Below, piece by piece: positions 6,003-14,763 of a DNA stretch of 40,550 bases. How positions within the stretch are numbered: position 1 is the stretch's first letter; each line of letters opens with the position of its first letter. Made by a program: the position numbers and the translations under genes. A model generated the notes under the pieces. The model did not search any database, was not told where the DNA came from, and saw only the letters and a list, made by a program, of their open reading frames with translations. This DNA is from a virus, in IMG/VR virus record IMGVR_UViG_3300009034_000104, positions 1 through 40,550 of that record. One strand, 5' to 3'.

Positions 6003-6428
6003 TTGTTCCTTCAATATTCGGTTCTCAAGCTCTAATTGCTGGATTTGTTTTGTCAGAGCAAAATGGTTACGAGAATGTGTTTGTTTGGGAACGATAACGA
6101 GATTCACGATGTGGTTATCTAATTTATCCCCATTGAGATGATGAACCTCTTCACTGGGCTTAAGTTGCCTGCCGAGATGTTGTTCCATTACATATCTATG
6201 CTCAGCAATACGTTGGGACTGTCCGCGAATATAGCGGTAACTATGACCTTGCCCATTGCCATAAATGGCTGTGCCACCCTTAAACGCAGGATTCTTAGAA
6301 CCTCTGTACATGCCTGATTGCCTGCGCCACTCATGGTCACACGCCTTACTACAAGTCTTCTTAGTGTTCGCTTGAGACGGTGACACTTTAATTGGGGATT
6401 GGCAAATTAGACACTCTTTAATAATCAT
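5985..6428 (-). mobile_element. HNH homing endonuclease, minus strand, inserted
   Basis: 147 residues. The N-terminus has four Cys (6, 9, 26, 30: CLIC ... CSKAC), a zinc finger. The HNH core is EHRYVMEQHLGR followed by EVHHLNGDKLDN (94-105) with a later THSRNH. The C-terminus is a coiled coil (QQLELENRILKEQLALLS). Such free-standing genes cut phage DNA and spread by repair. It is the only minus-strand gene between 2295 and 10018, overlaps its neighbour, and has an orphan copy of that neighbour's 3' end on its far side. No strong ribosome site precedes its ATG at 6428. Confidence 0.85.
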
Positions 6429-6474
6429 ATTGATATTATATTACCTTATTTGGGGGATGTCAAGTAAACTATCG

Positions 6475-6516
6475 AAACCCACTGGGAAGCCTGCAAGGAA
6501 GCGCAAGAGCAAGTAG
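6475..6516 (+). pseudogene. Orphan 3' tail of the gene at 5829
   Basis: The frame ending at 6516 encodes PTGKPARKRKSK and stop, close to the PTGRPARKSRKKS end of the gene at 5829. It lies just beyond the HNH gene and has no start of its own with a usable ribosome site. Confidence 0.6.
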
Positions 6517-6666
6517 ATGACCGAACAAGAGAGTCAGGATGAAGAACTCAAGAAGCAACTTGAGAAGATAGACTGGCATAAATACCTCGATTATGGTAGT
6601 GTCAAAATACAAGTTCGGGCAGGTAAGAAAACGCTAACAAGTATTGAACGAACATATCCCGATTAA
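6517..6666 (+). CDS. 49-residue DUF2292-like protein
   Basis: ATG follows directly on the orphan stop. After an acidic helix (EESQDEELKKQLEKIDW-like), the part IDWHKYLDYGSVKIQVRAG ends in a TLTSIERTYPD segment. This resembles the small DUF2292 fold, where a YGSV strand leads to an IERT strand. In the ancestral order it followed the basic 57-residue protein directly. Function unknown. Confidence 0.6.
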   Translation: MTEQESQDEELKKQLEKIDWHKYLDYGSVKIQVRAGKKTLTSIERTYPD

Positions 6667-6678
6667 AAGGAGGAACCT

Positions 6679-6879
6679 ATGATAGAAGGAAAACCAATTC
6701 TCGAAGTACAAAGGATAATCGAGGAAGACCATAGATGTATGTTCTGTTATCCCCATTATGAAGCTCGGGACTTATGGTGTTGCACTAGAATGGGGATGAT
6801 GGAAACTGGAATACCACACATGTTCGGAATCCCATGTACTCCCCATGACTGGGAGAATTGCCCATTTAAGAAAAGCTAA
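6679..6879 (+). CDS. 66-residue Cys-rich protein
   Basis: AAAGGAGG precedes the ATG. Cys pairs include CMFCYPHY (residues 20-23) and WCCTRMG, followed by PCTPHDWENCPF, so six Cys and several His could bind one or two metal ions. No known family. Small Cys-motif proteins of this kind are frequent in this genome. Confidence 0.65.
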   Translation: MIEGKPILEVQRIIEEDHRCMFCYPHYEARDLWCCTRMGMMETGIPHMFGIPCTPHDWENCPFKKS

Positions 6880-6927
6880 ATAACGAACTAATTTAGAACG
6901 ATAATCTAGCCCAACGGAGGAACCTTA

Positions 6928-7155
6928 ATGCAGATAGCAGAGAAACAAGGGGTTATTTGCGTGGGGGTCAGGTATAGAGCTAGAAAGCATTTTCTTGATG
7001 GGCGTTTTGAAAATCCCTATGGTGATGCCCGTTATTTGGAGAATACACTTAAGAAAGGAATGGCTCTCATCTTTGAAGAGGAAATGGAGAGACTAATCAA
7101 AGAGAGAGTTTGCCCTTGCTGTGGGCAATTTACAATGGCCGATTTCGACTGGTGA
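6928..7155 (+). CDS. 75-residue protein with C-terminal CxCC motif
   Basis: The ribosome site is ACGGAGG within an 18-base stretch repeated downstream at 7208-7225. The N-terminal part is basic (VRYRARKHFLDGRF), then a helix LKKGMALIFEEEMERLIKER, and the end is VCPCCGQFTMADF. One metal site is possible only with a partner or as a dimer. Function unknown. Last gene before a terminator. Confidence 0.65.
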   Translation: MQIAEKQGVICVGVRYRARKHFLDGRFENPYGDARYLENTLKKGMALIFEEEMERLIKERVCPCCGQFTMADFDW

Positions 7156-7207
7156 GCAAAGAGAGAAGTGTGCTAATGGGTAGCATAAAATAGAATAAAA
7201 CCCAACT

Positions 7208-7225
7208 TAGCTGAACGGAGGAACC
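7208..7225 (+). repeat. Duplicated ribosome-site segment without a gene
   Basis: TAGCTGAACGGAGGAACC matches TAGCCCAACGGAGGAACC at 6907-6924 in 16 of 18 positions. The first copy serves the gene at 6928. The second runs straight into a terminator hairpin, with no gene behind it. Confidence 0.5.
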
Positions 7226-7258
7226 GCAGGCTGTGAAAAGGTCTGCGGTTTCTTTTTT
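7222..7258 (+). terminator. Intrinsic terminator before the portal gene
   Basis: AACCGCAG (7222-7229) pairs perfectly with CTGCGGTT (7243-7250) and is followed by a T-rich run TTTCTTTTTT. It separates the packaging region from the portal gene. Confidence 0.75.
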
Positions 7259-7290
7259 ATTTACCCCAGCCACAAATAGAAGGAAAGTAA

Positions 7291-9039
7291 ATGTACGATA
7301 CTGAGAAAGAGATAATAGAGGTCATCAAAGGGAAAGAGGGTGAACTAGAAGACCTCCGTACCCGGATGGATGCTGACTTTGATTTCGTCACTCTGAAGGA
7401 GTATGTTCCCAAAGACGATTCCGGGAACACTAGGGAGGGTTATAACGCCTATACATCCAGTGCTCCCAAGAATTTCTTTGATAAAGTCCTGGATGGGTCA
7501 AATAGGGCCGAGGCCTCTTTACAGATTAAACTGCCTGAAAAGGCCACAGAGAAAGAGAGAAAGGCAGCGTCTGTTGGAGAACTCTATCTCTTCGGTGCTC
7601 TTAATGAGATAGACAGGACTATGCGTGCCCGAGGAGAACCGCCATTAAGGCAGCAATTAAACTTCTTCATTGGTTCAAGGGGCTGGGTTTCCTTGATAGC
7701 ACTTGTCTATCTCCTGAAAGAAGAGACCGTGTTTGATGTTCAGGTCTGGGATCCGCTTCACGTTACCTGGGAGAGAGGTCCCAACGGACTACTGTGGAAA
7801 GCCAACAAGAGAAAAGCTACCAAAGCCCAGATTAAGGCTGAGTGGGATGTTGACATAAGGGGCAAAGATGCTATTCTTATTAACTTCTTTGATGAGGAGA
7901 GAAACTCGGTAATAATAGAGAATAGCTTTGCCAAATCCCCTAAAGAACACAACATCGATCATGTGCCAGGCTTCGTAGGGTCCGTTGGTTCTATGCCAAC
8001 AATGCAGATGAAGGACTATAGTTCAACGATGGAGTACAGGGGAGATTCCGTCTGGGCTTCCTCTCGAGGTTTGTATGAACCCCGGAATAAGAATATCTCT
8101 AGGCTAATGGATATTCAAGACAGGGCAGTGGTGGGGTCAATAAAGCATTACTCAAAGAGGGGTGACAAGGCTATTCCAAGCGACCCTTACAGGACATGGC
8201 AGGAAATCAAGCTATCAGTTGATGATGCGGAGGAGCTAAGCGCACTTGAACTACCGAAAGCACCGCCTGAGACCGCAGCCATTGACCAGATTCTAAACCA
8301 GGACATCGGGCAGAGCACACTACCGTATCCACTGGCGTATGGCGGGACTAAGCAGGCGATGAGTGGTGCAGCCTTCGGTATTCTGGCAGAGGGTACGAAG
8401 TCTGTTTATAGTCCCAGAATTGAATTACTTGACCAGAGTTACATCTGGCTATGTGAGGAGTTGCTCTCGCAGTTTGCGGTGAAAGGAGCAAAACCAGTTG
8501 ACTTCAGGGGTTATAAGCCAGATGGCGATTTCTTTACAGTGAAGGCCAAGCCGAAAGACATAGACCCAAAGTGGTTCGTCCATGTTTCATTTAGACCGAA
8601 GATGCCTAGGGACAGGGAATCGGAGATAATGATGTCTTTGGCTGCAACCGGGAAGCGCGGTCCAGAGGATGAGCCATTGATGGACTATCAAACGGCGAGA
8701 GAAGATATTTTGCAGCTCAGAGACCCAGATGCGGTGAAAGACAAGATATTGGAGCAAAAAGCCATGTCTTTACCGCCAATAATGATTACGCAGATTGCGA
8801 AAGCACTGAAGGCAAGGGGTGCTGAGGAAGACTTGATTCGGGATGTTTTAATGCTATTGAGTCCTCAGACGGCACAGAGACAGCCTCAGTTACCACCGGA
8901 GTTACTTCAGGCTGCCGTTGAGGCACTATCCATGAATCCAGAGACACAAGGGATCGCACAGGCGATTATTCAAGTAATGAGTGCTGGGCAACAGGCGCAA
9001 CAGGCACCTGAGCAACCAGCGCAAGAGGAGGTAAGATAA
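7291..9039 (+). CDS. Portal protein
   Basis: 582 residues. Portal proteins form the dodecameric ring at one vertex through which DNA passes. The size fits podovirus-type portals. A mid-part VFDVQVWDPLHVTWERGPNG is typical of the portal wing/stem, followed by the long helical region (YSPRIELLDQSYIWLCEELL). The C-terminus is Gln/Ala-rich and probably extended. Its position after the terminase and before scaffold and capsid genes supports the call; sequence similarity to characterised portals is not obvious by eye. The ribosome site is GAAGGAAAG; a terminator lies just upstream, so a promoter must exist in 7258-7290 or reading through occurs. Confidence 0.75.
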   Translation: MYDTEKEIIEVIKGKEGELEDLRTRMDADFDFVTLKEYVPKDDSGNTREGYNAYTSSAPKNFFDKVLDGSNRAEASLQIKLPEKATEKERKAASVGELYLFGALNEIDRTMRARGEPPLRQQLNFFIGSRGWVSLIALVYLLKEETVFDVQVWDPLHVTWERGPNGLLWKANKRKATKAQIKAEWDVDIRGKDAILINFFDEERNSVIIENSFAKSPKEHNIDHVPGFVGSVGSMPTMQMKDYSSTMEYRGDSVWASSRGLYEPRNKNISRLMDIQDRAVVGSIKHYSKRGDKAIPSDPYRTWQEIKLSVDDAEELSALELPKAPPETAAIDQILNQDIGQSTLPYPLAYGGTKQAMSGAAFGILAEGTKSVYSPRIELLDQSYIWLCEELLSQFAVKGAKPVDFRGYKPDGDFFTVKAKPKDIDPKWFVHVSFRPKMPRDRESEIMMSLAATGKRGPEDEPLMDYQTAREDILQLRDPDAVKDKILEQKAMSLPPIMITQIAKALKARGAEEDLIRDVLMLLSPQTAQRQPQLPPELLQAAVEALSMNPETQGIAQAIIQVMSAGQQAQQAPEQPAQEEVR

Positions 9040-10022
9040 TGCCACAATATGGCCCAACAGGAAGAACATCGTTTGGAAGTATGGAACAACTGGCAGCTTA
9101 TGCTAAGGCGATAGGACCAGAAGCATTTCAAGCAGAGGTGGATGAGTTTGTCAAAAACATGCTTCGGGAATCACACGGTCTCTCAGAGGAACAGATTAGA
9201 AGATTAACCGGAGGTGGCGGTTTCACCCCTACACTGCCTACTACGCAGCAGGCGCCACAAGCAGGTTGGCCACCTACAGAAGTAGGCGGTGGTGCGATGC
9301 CAGCACTAATGCCAACATTCCAAGGGGCTGGAGGTGGGCCGACAGAAGAAGAATCGTATGCGCTACTGATGAGAGAATATGGTCTAACACGGGAGCAAAT
9401 TGATGCTTATAGAGGTCAGGGTTTGAGTTTTTCGGAGATAGCCGAGCTAATGGAGCAACAACCTGTAGGAGGTGGTGAGATGCCAACAACATACCCAGTC
9501 GGAAGCCCTGAGTGGATGGAGGAACGCTATGGGAGAGGTGCTGGTTTTGGTACAGCACTGGGGACTTATGGTCGACAGTACCTTTCACCGTTTGAGGAAT
9601 ATCTGGCAGGTCGCCATCAGCTACTAGACCCACTCTATGACATTTCAACGCGCATGGGGACTGCTGGCGGATTTGGGCAGTACCTGCCAGGTGGAATGTA
9701 CTCTCAGTGGGCACCGCAGTATGCTCGCAACCCCTTTGAAATGTACGGCTTGGCAAAGTCAATGATGGGTAATGTCTTCGGGATGACACCGGAGCAAAGA
9801 GCCACAACAGGTATTACTGCTGGGGGTCAAGACTTTGGAAGCCTGCTTGAGATGGCTTTGCGTACCTCATTGGGTAAGCGAACTGCGGGGTGGATGGCTG
9901 AACAAGTACCAGGTGCCTACCAGAGCTGGGTATCAGAATATCCAGGCTGGACGGCTGAAGGCGGTGAGCCAAGTTTCCTGAACTATCTGAAACAAAAGTA
10001 TAATCTCGGTCAGTTTTTCTAG
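9039..10022 (+). CDS. Gly/Gln/Pro-rich virion-associated protein
   Basis: 327 residues, TAATG-coupled to the portal gene. There is a helical N-terminal segment, a low-complexity Gly/Pro/Gln linker (residues ~60-105 and ~145-160), a short helical repeat (EEESYALLMREYGLTREQIDAYR resembles LLRESHGLSEEQIRRL earlier), and a C-terminal aromatic-rich part. It looks like a structural or head-internal protein. The C-terminal style (PSFLNYLKQKYNLGQFF) recurs in the gene at 10502. No family recognised. Confidence 0.7.
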   Translation: MPQYGPTGRTSFGSMEQLAAYAKAIGPEAFQAEVDEFVKNMLRESHGLSEEQIRRLTGGGGFTPTLPTTQQAPQAGWPPTEVGGGAMPALMPTFQGAGGGPTEEESYALLMREYGLTREQIDAYRGQGLSFSEIAELMEQQPVGGGEMPTTYPVGSPEWMEERYGRGAGFGTALGTYGRQYLSPFEEYLAGRHQLLDPLYDISTRMGTAGGFGQYLPGGMYSQWAPQYARNPFEMYGLAKSMMGNVFGMTPEQRATTGITAGGQDFGSLLEMALRTSLGKRTAGWMAEQVPGAYQSWVSEYPGWTAEGGEPSFLNYLKQKYNLGQFF

Positions 10023-10447
10023 CGTTGGTCTGTGACCCCAAGTGTTTTTTCGAGGAAGCTGACCCTATCTTCCAAGGATGGAATGGATGATGGGCGACCA
10101 ATTCCTGCAACTTGAGCCTGTAATTCCTTAACCCGTCTTTCTACCGATTTGACCCTTCCCTCTAGTGATTCGGGTTCCCTGATGTTTTCTTGAAAGCCAG
10201 AGGGGATGACCTTCTCCTCAAGAACTTCGACTCTTTCTACTAGGGACTTTCGGGTAACATCCCAATAAGGTTCAATACCCAGTTCCTTCTGTACATCTTC
10301 GAGTATCTTCTCAACCTTCTTGAGCCTCTCCTCAACGCTAGATGATGTGGGATTACTTGCTGTTACAGTGGATTCAGACTCTGCTACTTCACAGGCTGTA
10401 CACAATAGCAGAGAAACCAGAAGAATTAGGCTAATAACTATTTTCAT
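10019..10447 (-). CDS. Phage-encoded lipoprotein, probable moron
   Basis: 142 residues with a signal peptide (MKIVISLILLVSLLL) and a lipobox-like CTAC with the acceptor Cys at 19; the -3 residue is Cys rather than the usual Leu. The mature part has three coiled-coil segments (VEERLKKVEKILEDVQKEL, ERVEVLEEKV, LEGRVKSVERRVKELQAQV). AGGAGG lies seven bases before the ATG, and a promoter lies upstream. It is the only minus-strand gene in the head operon and touches the preceding stop codon. Membrane-anchored coiled-coil lipoproteins placed this way often block superinfection or alter the host surface. That role is inference. Confidence 0.75.
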   Translation of the reverse strand: MKIVISLILLVSLLLCTACEVAESESTVTASNPTSSSVEERLKKVEKILEDVQKELGIEPYWDVTRKSLVERVEVLEEKVIPSGFQENIREPESLEGRVKSVERRVKELQAQVAGIGRPSSIPSLEDRVSFLEKTLGVTDQR

Positions 10448-10479
10448 ACTTCACCTCCTGTCCGCCGGTGGACATCAAG

Positions 10480-10508
10480 ATCTTATCACAAGGGGAAAGA
10501 AATGCCAA
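10480..10508 (-). promoter_or_regulatory. Promoter for the lipoprotein gene
   Basis: On the minus strand TTGGCA (10503-10508) and TAAGAT (10480-10485) are separated by 17 bases, about 30 bases upstream of the start codon. It overlaps the 5' end of the next + strand gene. Confidence 0.5.
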
Positions 10509-10801
10509 ATAATAATCCGTGGTCATATTGGTTAGAGGACTTTCCATCAGCACTTTATGGCGCAAGCATACCTCGGGGCTCGCCCTCATTTATGGATTAC
10601 TGGCGTAAGCAGCAAGGCCGAGTATGGGGCGAATATGAAACGGCTTTAGGGCAGATGGCGATGGCGGGTGAGCCTCCATCTATGCACTTTCGTAGTTTCC
10701 TTGAGCAATACCCATTCATGCAGAGATTCAATCTAATGTCACCGGCACAGCGTGGCATCAATTATGGCAGGTTTGCACCGAGATTAAGCTGGAGATTGTA
10801 A
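10502..10801 (+). CDS. 99-residue virion-associated protein
   Basis: Begins MPNNNPWSYWLEDFPSALYG and is rich in aromatics, Pro and Arg. MHFRSFLEQYPFMQRFN and SPAQRGINYG recall the C-terminal part of the gene at 9039, from which it is separated by the inserted lipoprotein gene. It may be part of the same head-internal protein set. The stop overlaps the ATG of the giant gene at 10801. Confidence 0.65.
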   Translation: MPNNNPWSYWLEDFPSALYGASIPRGSPSFMDYWRKQQGRVWGEYETALGQMAMAGEPPSMHFRSFLEQYPFMQRFNLMSPAQRGINYGRFAPRLSWRL

Positions 10802-13800
10802 TGACTACGGCCTTCGACCGCATTGCACAATCCTATATAGATTCAGATAAAGAAGTTCAAGAGCTTTTTCCCCGGAAGCCGTGGTTGGCTAGACCGAAGC
10901 CTCAGCCGAAATTCCCTTTTACTGAATATTTCAGGAAGAAGCGAGGTGAAGAGCTTGAGTTAGGTGTTCCTGCTCTTTTTGGTGCATCAGCTAAGGTAAC
11001 TGCACCTGAACGTCCGCCGAGAGCACCTGATGCTCTTACGATGGCTCGCTTGAAGCAGGGAAAGGGCATACCATTATCTGCTGAGGAACGACAACTATTG
11101 GAAGATGTGGAGTATTGGGGCGAGGCGGGTGTGCCTCCTGCATTTATGAGGCGACCTTACAGGAAGGTTTCAGAAGCTGTCTATGGTGCAGCCGAATATC
11201 CCTTATTTGAAATTGGTGGTGTGACTATAACTCCGAGTCTTATTGTAGGTCTCGGCTTGATAGCCTATGGAGGTTATCAAGGTGTTCGCTCTTTGATACC
11301 AGTCACTAAAGAGATAGGTGACAAGGTTCTCCGACAAACACTGAATACTGGTGTTGATAAATGGATAGCGCAACGCTCAAGGGGAGTACCACCACAGCAT
11401 CTAAAGAAAACACAGGACTTTCTATACAATGCGATTGCGCGTGACAGGATTTGGCTACAGGAACGAGCAACACAAAATATGCTGGCAAGGCAAGGTAGAG
11501 GGATTAGTGGTACTAGGGCAGCACAGCAGGCAGTAGACCAGACCATTCAGGACGTTGAGGCTAGGATAGCTTCTCTTGTTCCGCGTGCTACTCAGACGGG
11601 TGCTTTGGTGTTCGGTGGTAGGGCAGGAGTAATAAATAAAGCCTCGTGGGATGCTATGACTATTCCTCAACGAGTTGCACTGGCTAAGAGTATGAAGCTT
11701 CCAGGCTCACTCGGTTCAAAGGAATGGAATGATTTGAGTTTGGCGGAGCAGATCGGTTTGAAAGGAGCAAAACTTAGACTTGAACCTGCTCCTGCTGAAG
11801 TCCCTGTAGTTGCTCCCAAACCTGCTGCGCCAACAGCAAAACCAAGCATTACTCCTGTAGTAGAAGCAGCGCCAATTCCCGTAGACATGCCAGCAACTCA
11901 AAGGGTATTCAGTAGAATATCCCTTGAGCAGCCAGCACCAGCACTGGGTGAACGTCTACAACAAGGGTGGCATAAATTCAGCAGAGCAATGCTTGATGAC
12001 CTGCATCCCCTTGACCAATTCGTTAAGGTTGCTAGACAGGGCGGGGCAGAAATACAACTAGAGGAGAACCCCTACATCTGGGCTAGATTGCTCCGAGGCA
12101 ATGTCAGCAAGGCCAATGTCATGCTCGACAGAGGTACATTCGGCAAGCAGTTCTGGAAGATGGAGCGGGGCAGGGCTGTTCCCAATTTCAAGGGGCCTGG
12201 ACTAGAGGAGATACTCGAGCCAGTAAGAGAACCTACAGCATGGCGAGATTTTAGCACCTATTTGACATCTAAGAGGTCGGTCGAACTCGCTGGCAGAAAG
12301 ATAAAGACGGGAATCCTGAAGAAAGATGCCCTAGCTGCGATTAGAGAACTCGAAACGAAATATCCCAATTTCCCTAAGATGGCAGAGAGTGTTTACAGCT
12401 ATCAGAATCATCTCTTGGAGTATGCCCAGGAGATGGGTCTTCTCGATAAAGCTCTGGTTGCAAGACTCCAAGCATACAAGTCCTATGTGCCATTCCACAG
12501 AGTCTTTGAGAACCTTCAGGCAAAGGGCTTCATGGGCAAGAAGATGGCTGATATTGCCCCACCGATTAGGAGAATCAAAGGTTCGGAAAGGCTAATAGTC
12601 AATCCTCTTGAGAGCGTAGTTAAGAATACCTATCTACTGACAAGTGCTGCTGATAGAAACCAGGTTGGCATAATGATGGCTAACATCGTCAAGAAAAACC
12701 CTGAACTGGCAGCACTATTTCATAGAGTGCCAGTCCCAAAGACAAGGGTTGCTAGGGTCACTGCCAAGGAACTGGGGATTGAACTTGAGGGCTTATCACT
12801 GGCTGAAAATGAGGGTGTTCTCAATGTTTTCAGACCATCGTTCTTTACCAAAGAGAATCAAGTCTGCGTTCTGGTAAACGGGAAGAGGCAATTTTACCAG
12901 TGTGATGCTGATTTATATAGGGGACTTCTGGCACTAGATAGAGAATCAATGGGCATGGTTGGGCAGGTGTTGAGTATGCCAGCTAAGTGGCTGAGAGCTG
13001 GTGCAACGCTGAGTCCTGATTTCATGGTTAGAAACCCTGCCAGGGACCAGCTTACAGCTTTTGCTTATTCCAATTATGGCTTTATACCTGGGATTGATTT
13101 TATGAAGGGTGTTGCCAGTATCTTCAAGAAGGGGTCTGACTATCAGTTATACCGAATGTCTGGGGCTGAGAGGGCAATGCTTGTCTCGATGGATAGGCGG
13201 TATCTGCAAAAGTCCTTCACAGAGATAGTTGAGGGTAAGGGATTCAAGGATTACGTCAAACATCCCCTAGAACTTTTGCAGATTGGCAGTGAGCTTGGAG
13301 AGAAGGCAACCAGATTGGGTGAATTCAGGCTTGGGATACGCAAGGGAGCCACACCGCTTGCAGCAGGATTCTCGTCCCGGGAAGTCACCCTAGACTTTGC
13401 CAAAATGGGAACCACTGCGAGGGCAGTCAATACCATCACAGCCTTCTTTAATGCCAATATTCGGGGCTGGACGAGGATGATCAACTCATTTCGTGACCAG
13501 CCGGTGAGAACCTCACTGAAGGTCTTTATGGGTATTAGCCTCCCGTCTATCCTACTTTATTATGCCAATAGAGATGACCCGAGATGGGATGAAATCCCTC
13601 AATGGCAGAAGGATTTGTTCTGGATTGTAATGACCGACGACAACATTTACAGAATCCCCAAGCCGTTTGAACTCGGTATCATATTTGGCTCTATCCCTGA
13701 AAGGTTTCTTGAGTTTCTTGATAAGAAAGACCCCGATTTACTGGTTGAGTCCATGAAAAACGCGTTTGAAGCTGGCTCTCCAGGCTTTATCCCCACAGCA

Positions 13801-14748
13801 CTCCTGCCAGTCATAGAAAACATCAGTAATTACAGCTTCTTCCGTGAGAGGCCGATTGTCCCAGAGAGCAGGAAGGCGATGCCACCGGAACTCCAGTATG
13901 GAGGATATACTTCTGAAACAGCAAAATTGATAGGGGATTGGGTTAAGTACTCGCCTGCCAAGATAGATAATCTGATGAATGGCTATACTGGTGGGCTTGG
14001 TAGATATGCGACAAATATCCTTGATGCCATTCTCAAGGGAACTGGCGTTAGTCCAGACATTCCTCAACCATCGCCAACACTAGCCGAAGCACCTGTAATT
14101 AAGGCTTTCGTGGTAAGAGACCCTTACGGCTCATCCAGTGAATCGGTAGATAAGTTCTACAAGAGACTTGAAGAGTATCAGAGGCACGAGAAGTATCTGA
14201 AGGAGATGCTCAAGCTCGGTGAGCAGGAAAAGTTTGAGGCCTACAAGGCAAAGCACCCGGAAGTGCTGCTTTTCTATGATGACCAATACAAAGACCACTA
14301 CTCAGCATCCGCAAGATACCTCAGAAGGGTAGCAAGGCAACTATCCGAGATTCGTAAGAAACAGACTGAAATCTATAACTCCCGAACTCTAACGCCACAA
14401 CAGAAACGCCGGATGATTGATGAGACAAATAAGTTGCTAACTGATATTTGCAGCAAGGCATTAGAGGCATTGGAGAGTCCGGCCAATATGCAACGCGAAT
14501 TCACACTGGAACGCAGTGGCCTACCTACTTATCAAGGCCCAGTTCAATCCTGGGAGAACATCAAAAACGATTTAGGATCATCTCTTATGAAAGCGTTGGA
14601 GAAGCTCTGGTATAAGGGTGGGACTCTCACGCCAGAAGAGGTGCGAAGACTACAGGCGATTCATTCCAAGTATCCACTAGGCTACAGGGATTTTAACGCT
14701 TGGGTCAAACAGGGACTCAGGCAATTCTTTGAGAAGGCAAATAGATAG
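10801..14748 (+). CDS. 1315-residue internal virion protein with LPD38-like region
   Basis: The largest gene. Residues ~1-130 are basic and Pro-rich, ~133-160 hydrophobic (ITPSLIVGLGLIAYGG), and ~350-375 a Pro/Ala linker. Residues ~725-965 resemble large polyvalent protein-associated domain 38 (RNPARDQLTAFAYSNYGF, then IPKPFELGIIFGSIPERFL), with a hydrophobic stretch SLPSILLYYAN. The last ~250 residues are charged helix. Polyvalent proteins are packaged and injected with DNA. Being placed between portal and scaffold it is probably ejected or forms a core. There is no tape-measure-like coiled coil elsewhere, so this may be the internal-core equivalent of a podovirus. Role inferred from domain and position. 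Confidence 0.75.
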   Translation: MTTAFDRIAQSYIDSDKEVQELFPRKPWLARPKPQPKFPFTEYFRKKRGEELELGVPALFGASAKVTAPERPPRAPDALTMARLKQGKGIPLSAEERQLLEDVEYWGEAGVPPAFMRRPYRKVSEAVYGAAEYPLFEIGGVTITPSLIVGLGLIAYGGYQGVRSLIPVTKEIGDKVLRQTLNTGVDKWIAQRSRGVPPQHLKKTQDFLYNAIARDRIWLQERATQNMLARQGRGISGTRAAQQAVDQTIQDVEARIASLVPRATQTGALVFGGRAGVINKASWDAMTIPQRVALAKSMKLPGSLGSKEWNDLSLAEQIGLKGAKLRLEPAPAEVPVVAPKPAAPTAKPSITPVVEAAPIPVDMPATQRVFSRISLEQPAPALGERLQQGWHKFSRAMLDDLHPLDQFVKVARQGGAEIQLEENPYIWARLLRGNVSKANVMLDRGTFGKQFWKMERGRAVPNFKGPGLEEILEPVREPTAWRDFSTYLTSKRSVELAGRKIKTGILKKDALAAIRELETKYPNFPKMAESVYSYQNHLLEYAQEMGLLDKALVARLQAYKSYVPFHRVFENLQAKGFMGKKMADIAPPIRRIKGSERLIVNPLESVVKNTYLLTSAADRNQVGIMMANIVKKNPELAALFHRVPVPKTRVARVTAKELGIELEGLSLAENEGVLNVFRPSFFTKENQVCVLVNGKRQFYQCDADLYRGLLALDRESMGMVGQVLSMPAKWLRAGATLSPDFMVRNPARDQLTAFAYSNYGFIPGIDFMKGVASIFKKGSDYQLYRMSGAERAMLVSMDRRYLQKSFTEIVEGKGFKDYVKHPLELLQIGSELGEKATRLGEFRLGIRKGATPLAAGFSSREVTLDFAKMGTTARAVNTITAFFNANIRGWTRMINSFRDQPVRTSLKVFMGISLPSILLYYANRDDPRWDEIPQWQKDLFWIVMTDDNIYRIPKPFELGIIFGSIPERFLEFLDKKDPDLLVESMKNAFEAGSPGFIPTALLPVIENISNYSFFRERPIVPESRKAMPPELQYGGYTSETAKLIGDWVKYSPAKIDNLMNGYTGGLGRYATNILDAILKGTGVSPDIPQPSPTLAEAPVIKAFVVRDPYGSSSESVDKFYKRLEEYQRHEKYLKEMLKLGEQEKFEAYKAKHPEVLLFYDDQYKDHYSASARYLRRVARQLSEIRKKQTEIYNSRTLTPQQKRRMIDETNKLLTDICSKALEALESPANMQREFTLERSGLPTYQGPVQSWENIKNDLGSSLMKALEKLWYKGGTLTPEEVRRLQAIHSKYPLGYRDFNAWVKQGLRQFFEKANR

Positions 14749-14763
14749 GAGGATTTCAAAAAG

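Noticed and set aside
7232-7300. Short GTG frame after the second ribosome-site copy
   Set aside because: It reads through the terminator and gives an unlikely short peptide.
9274-9807. 177-codon open frame on the minus strand inside the gene at 9039
   Set aside because: No ribosome site, low-complexity composition and complete overlap with a better + strand gene.
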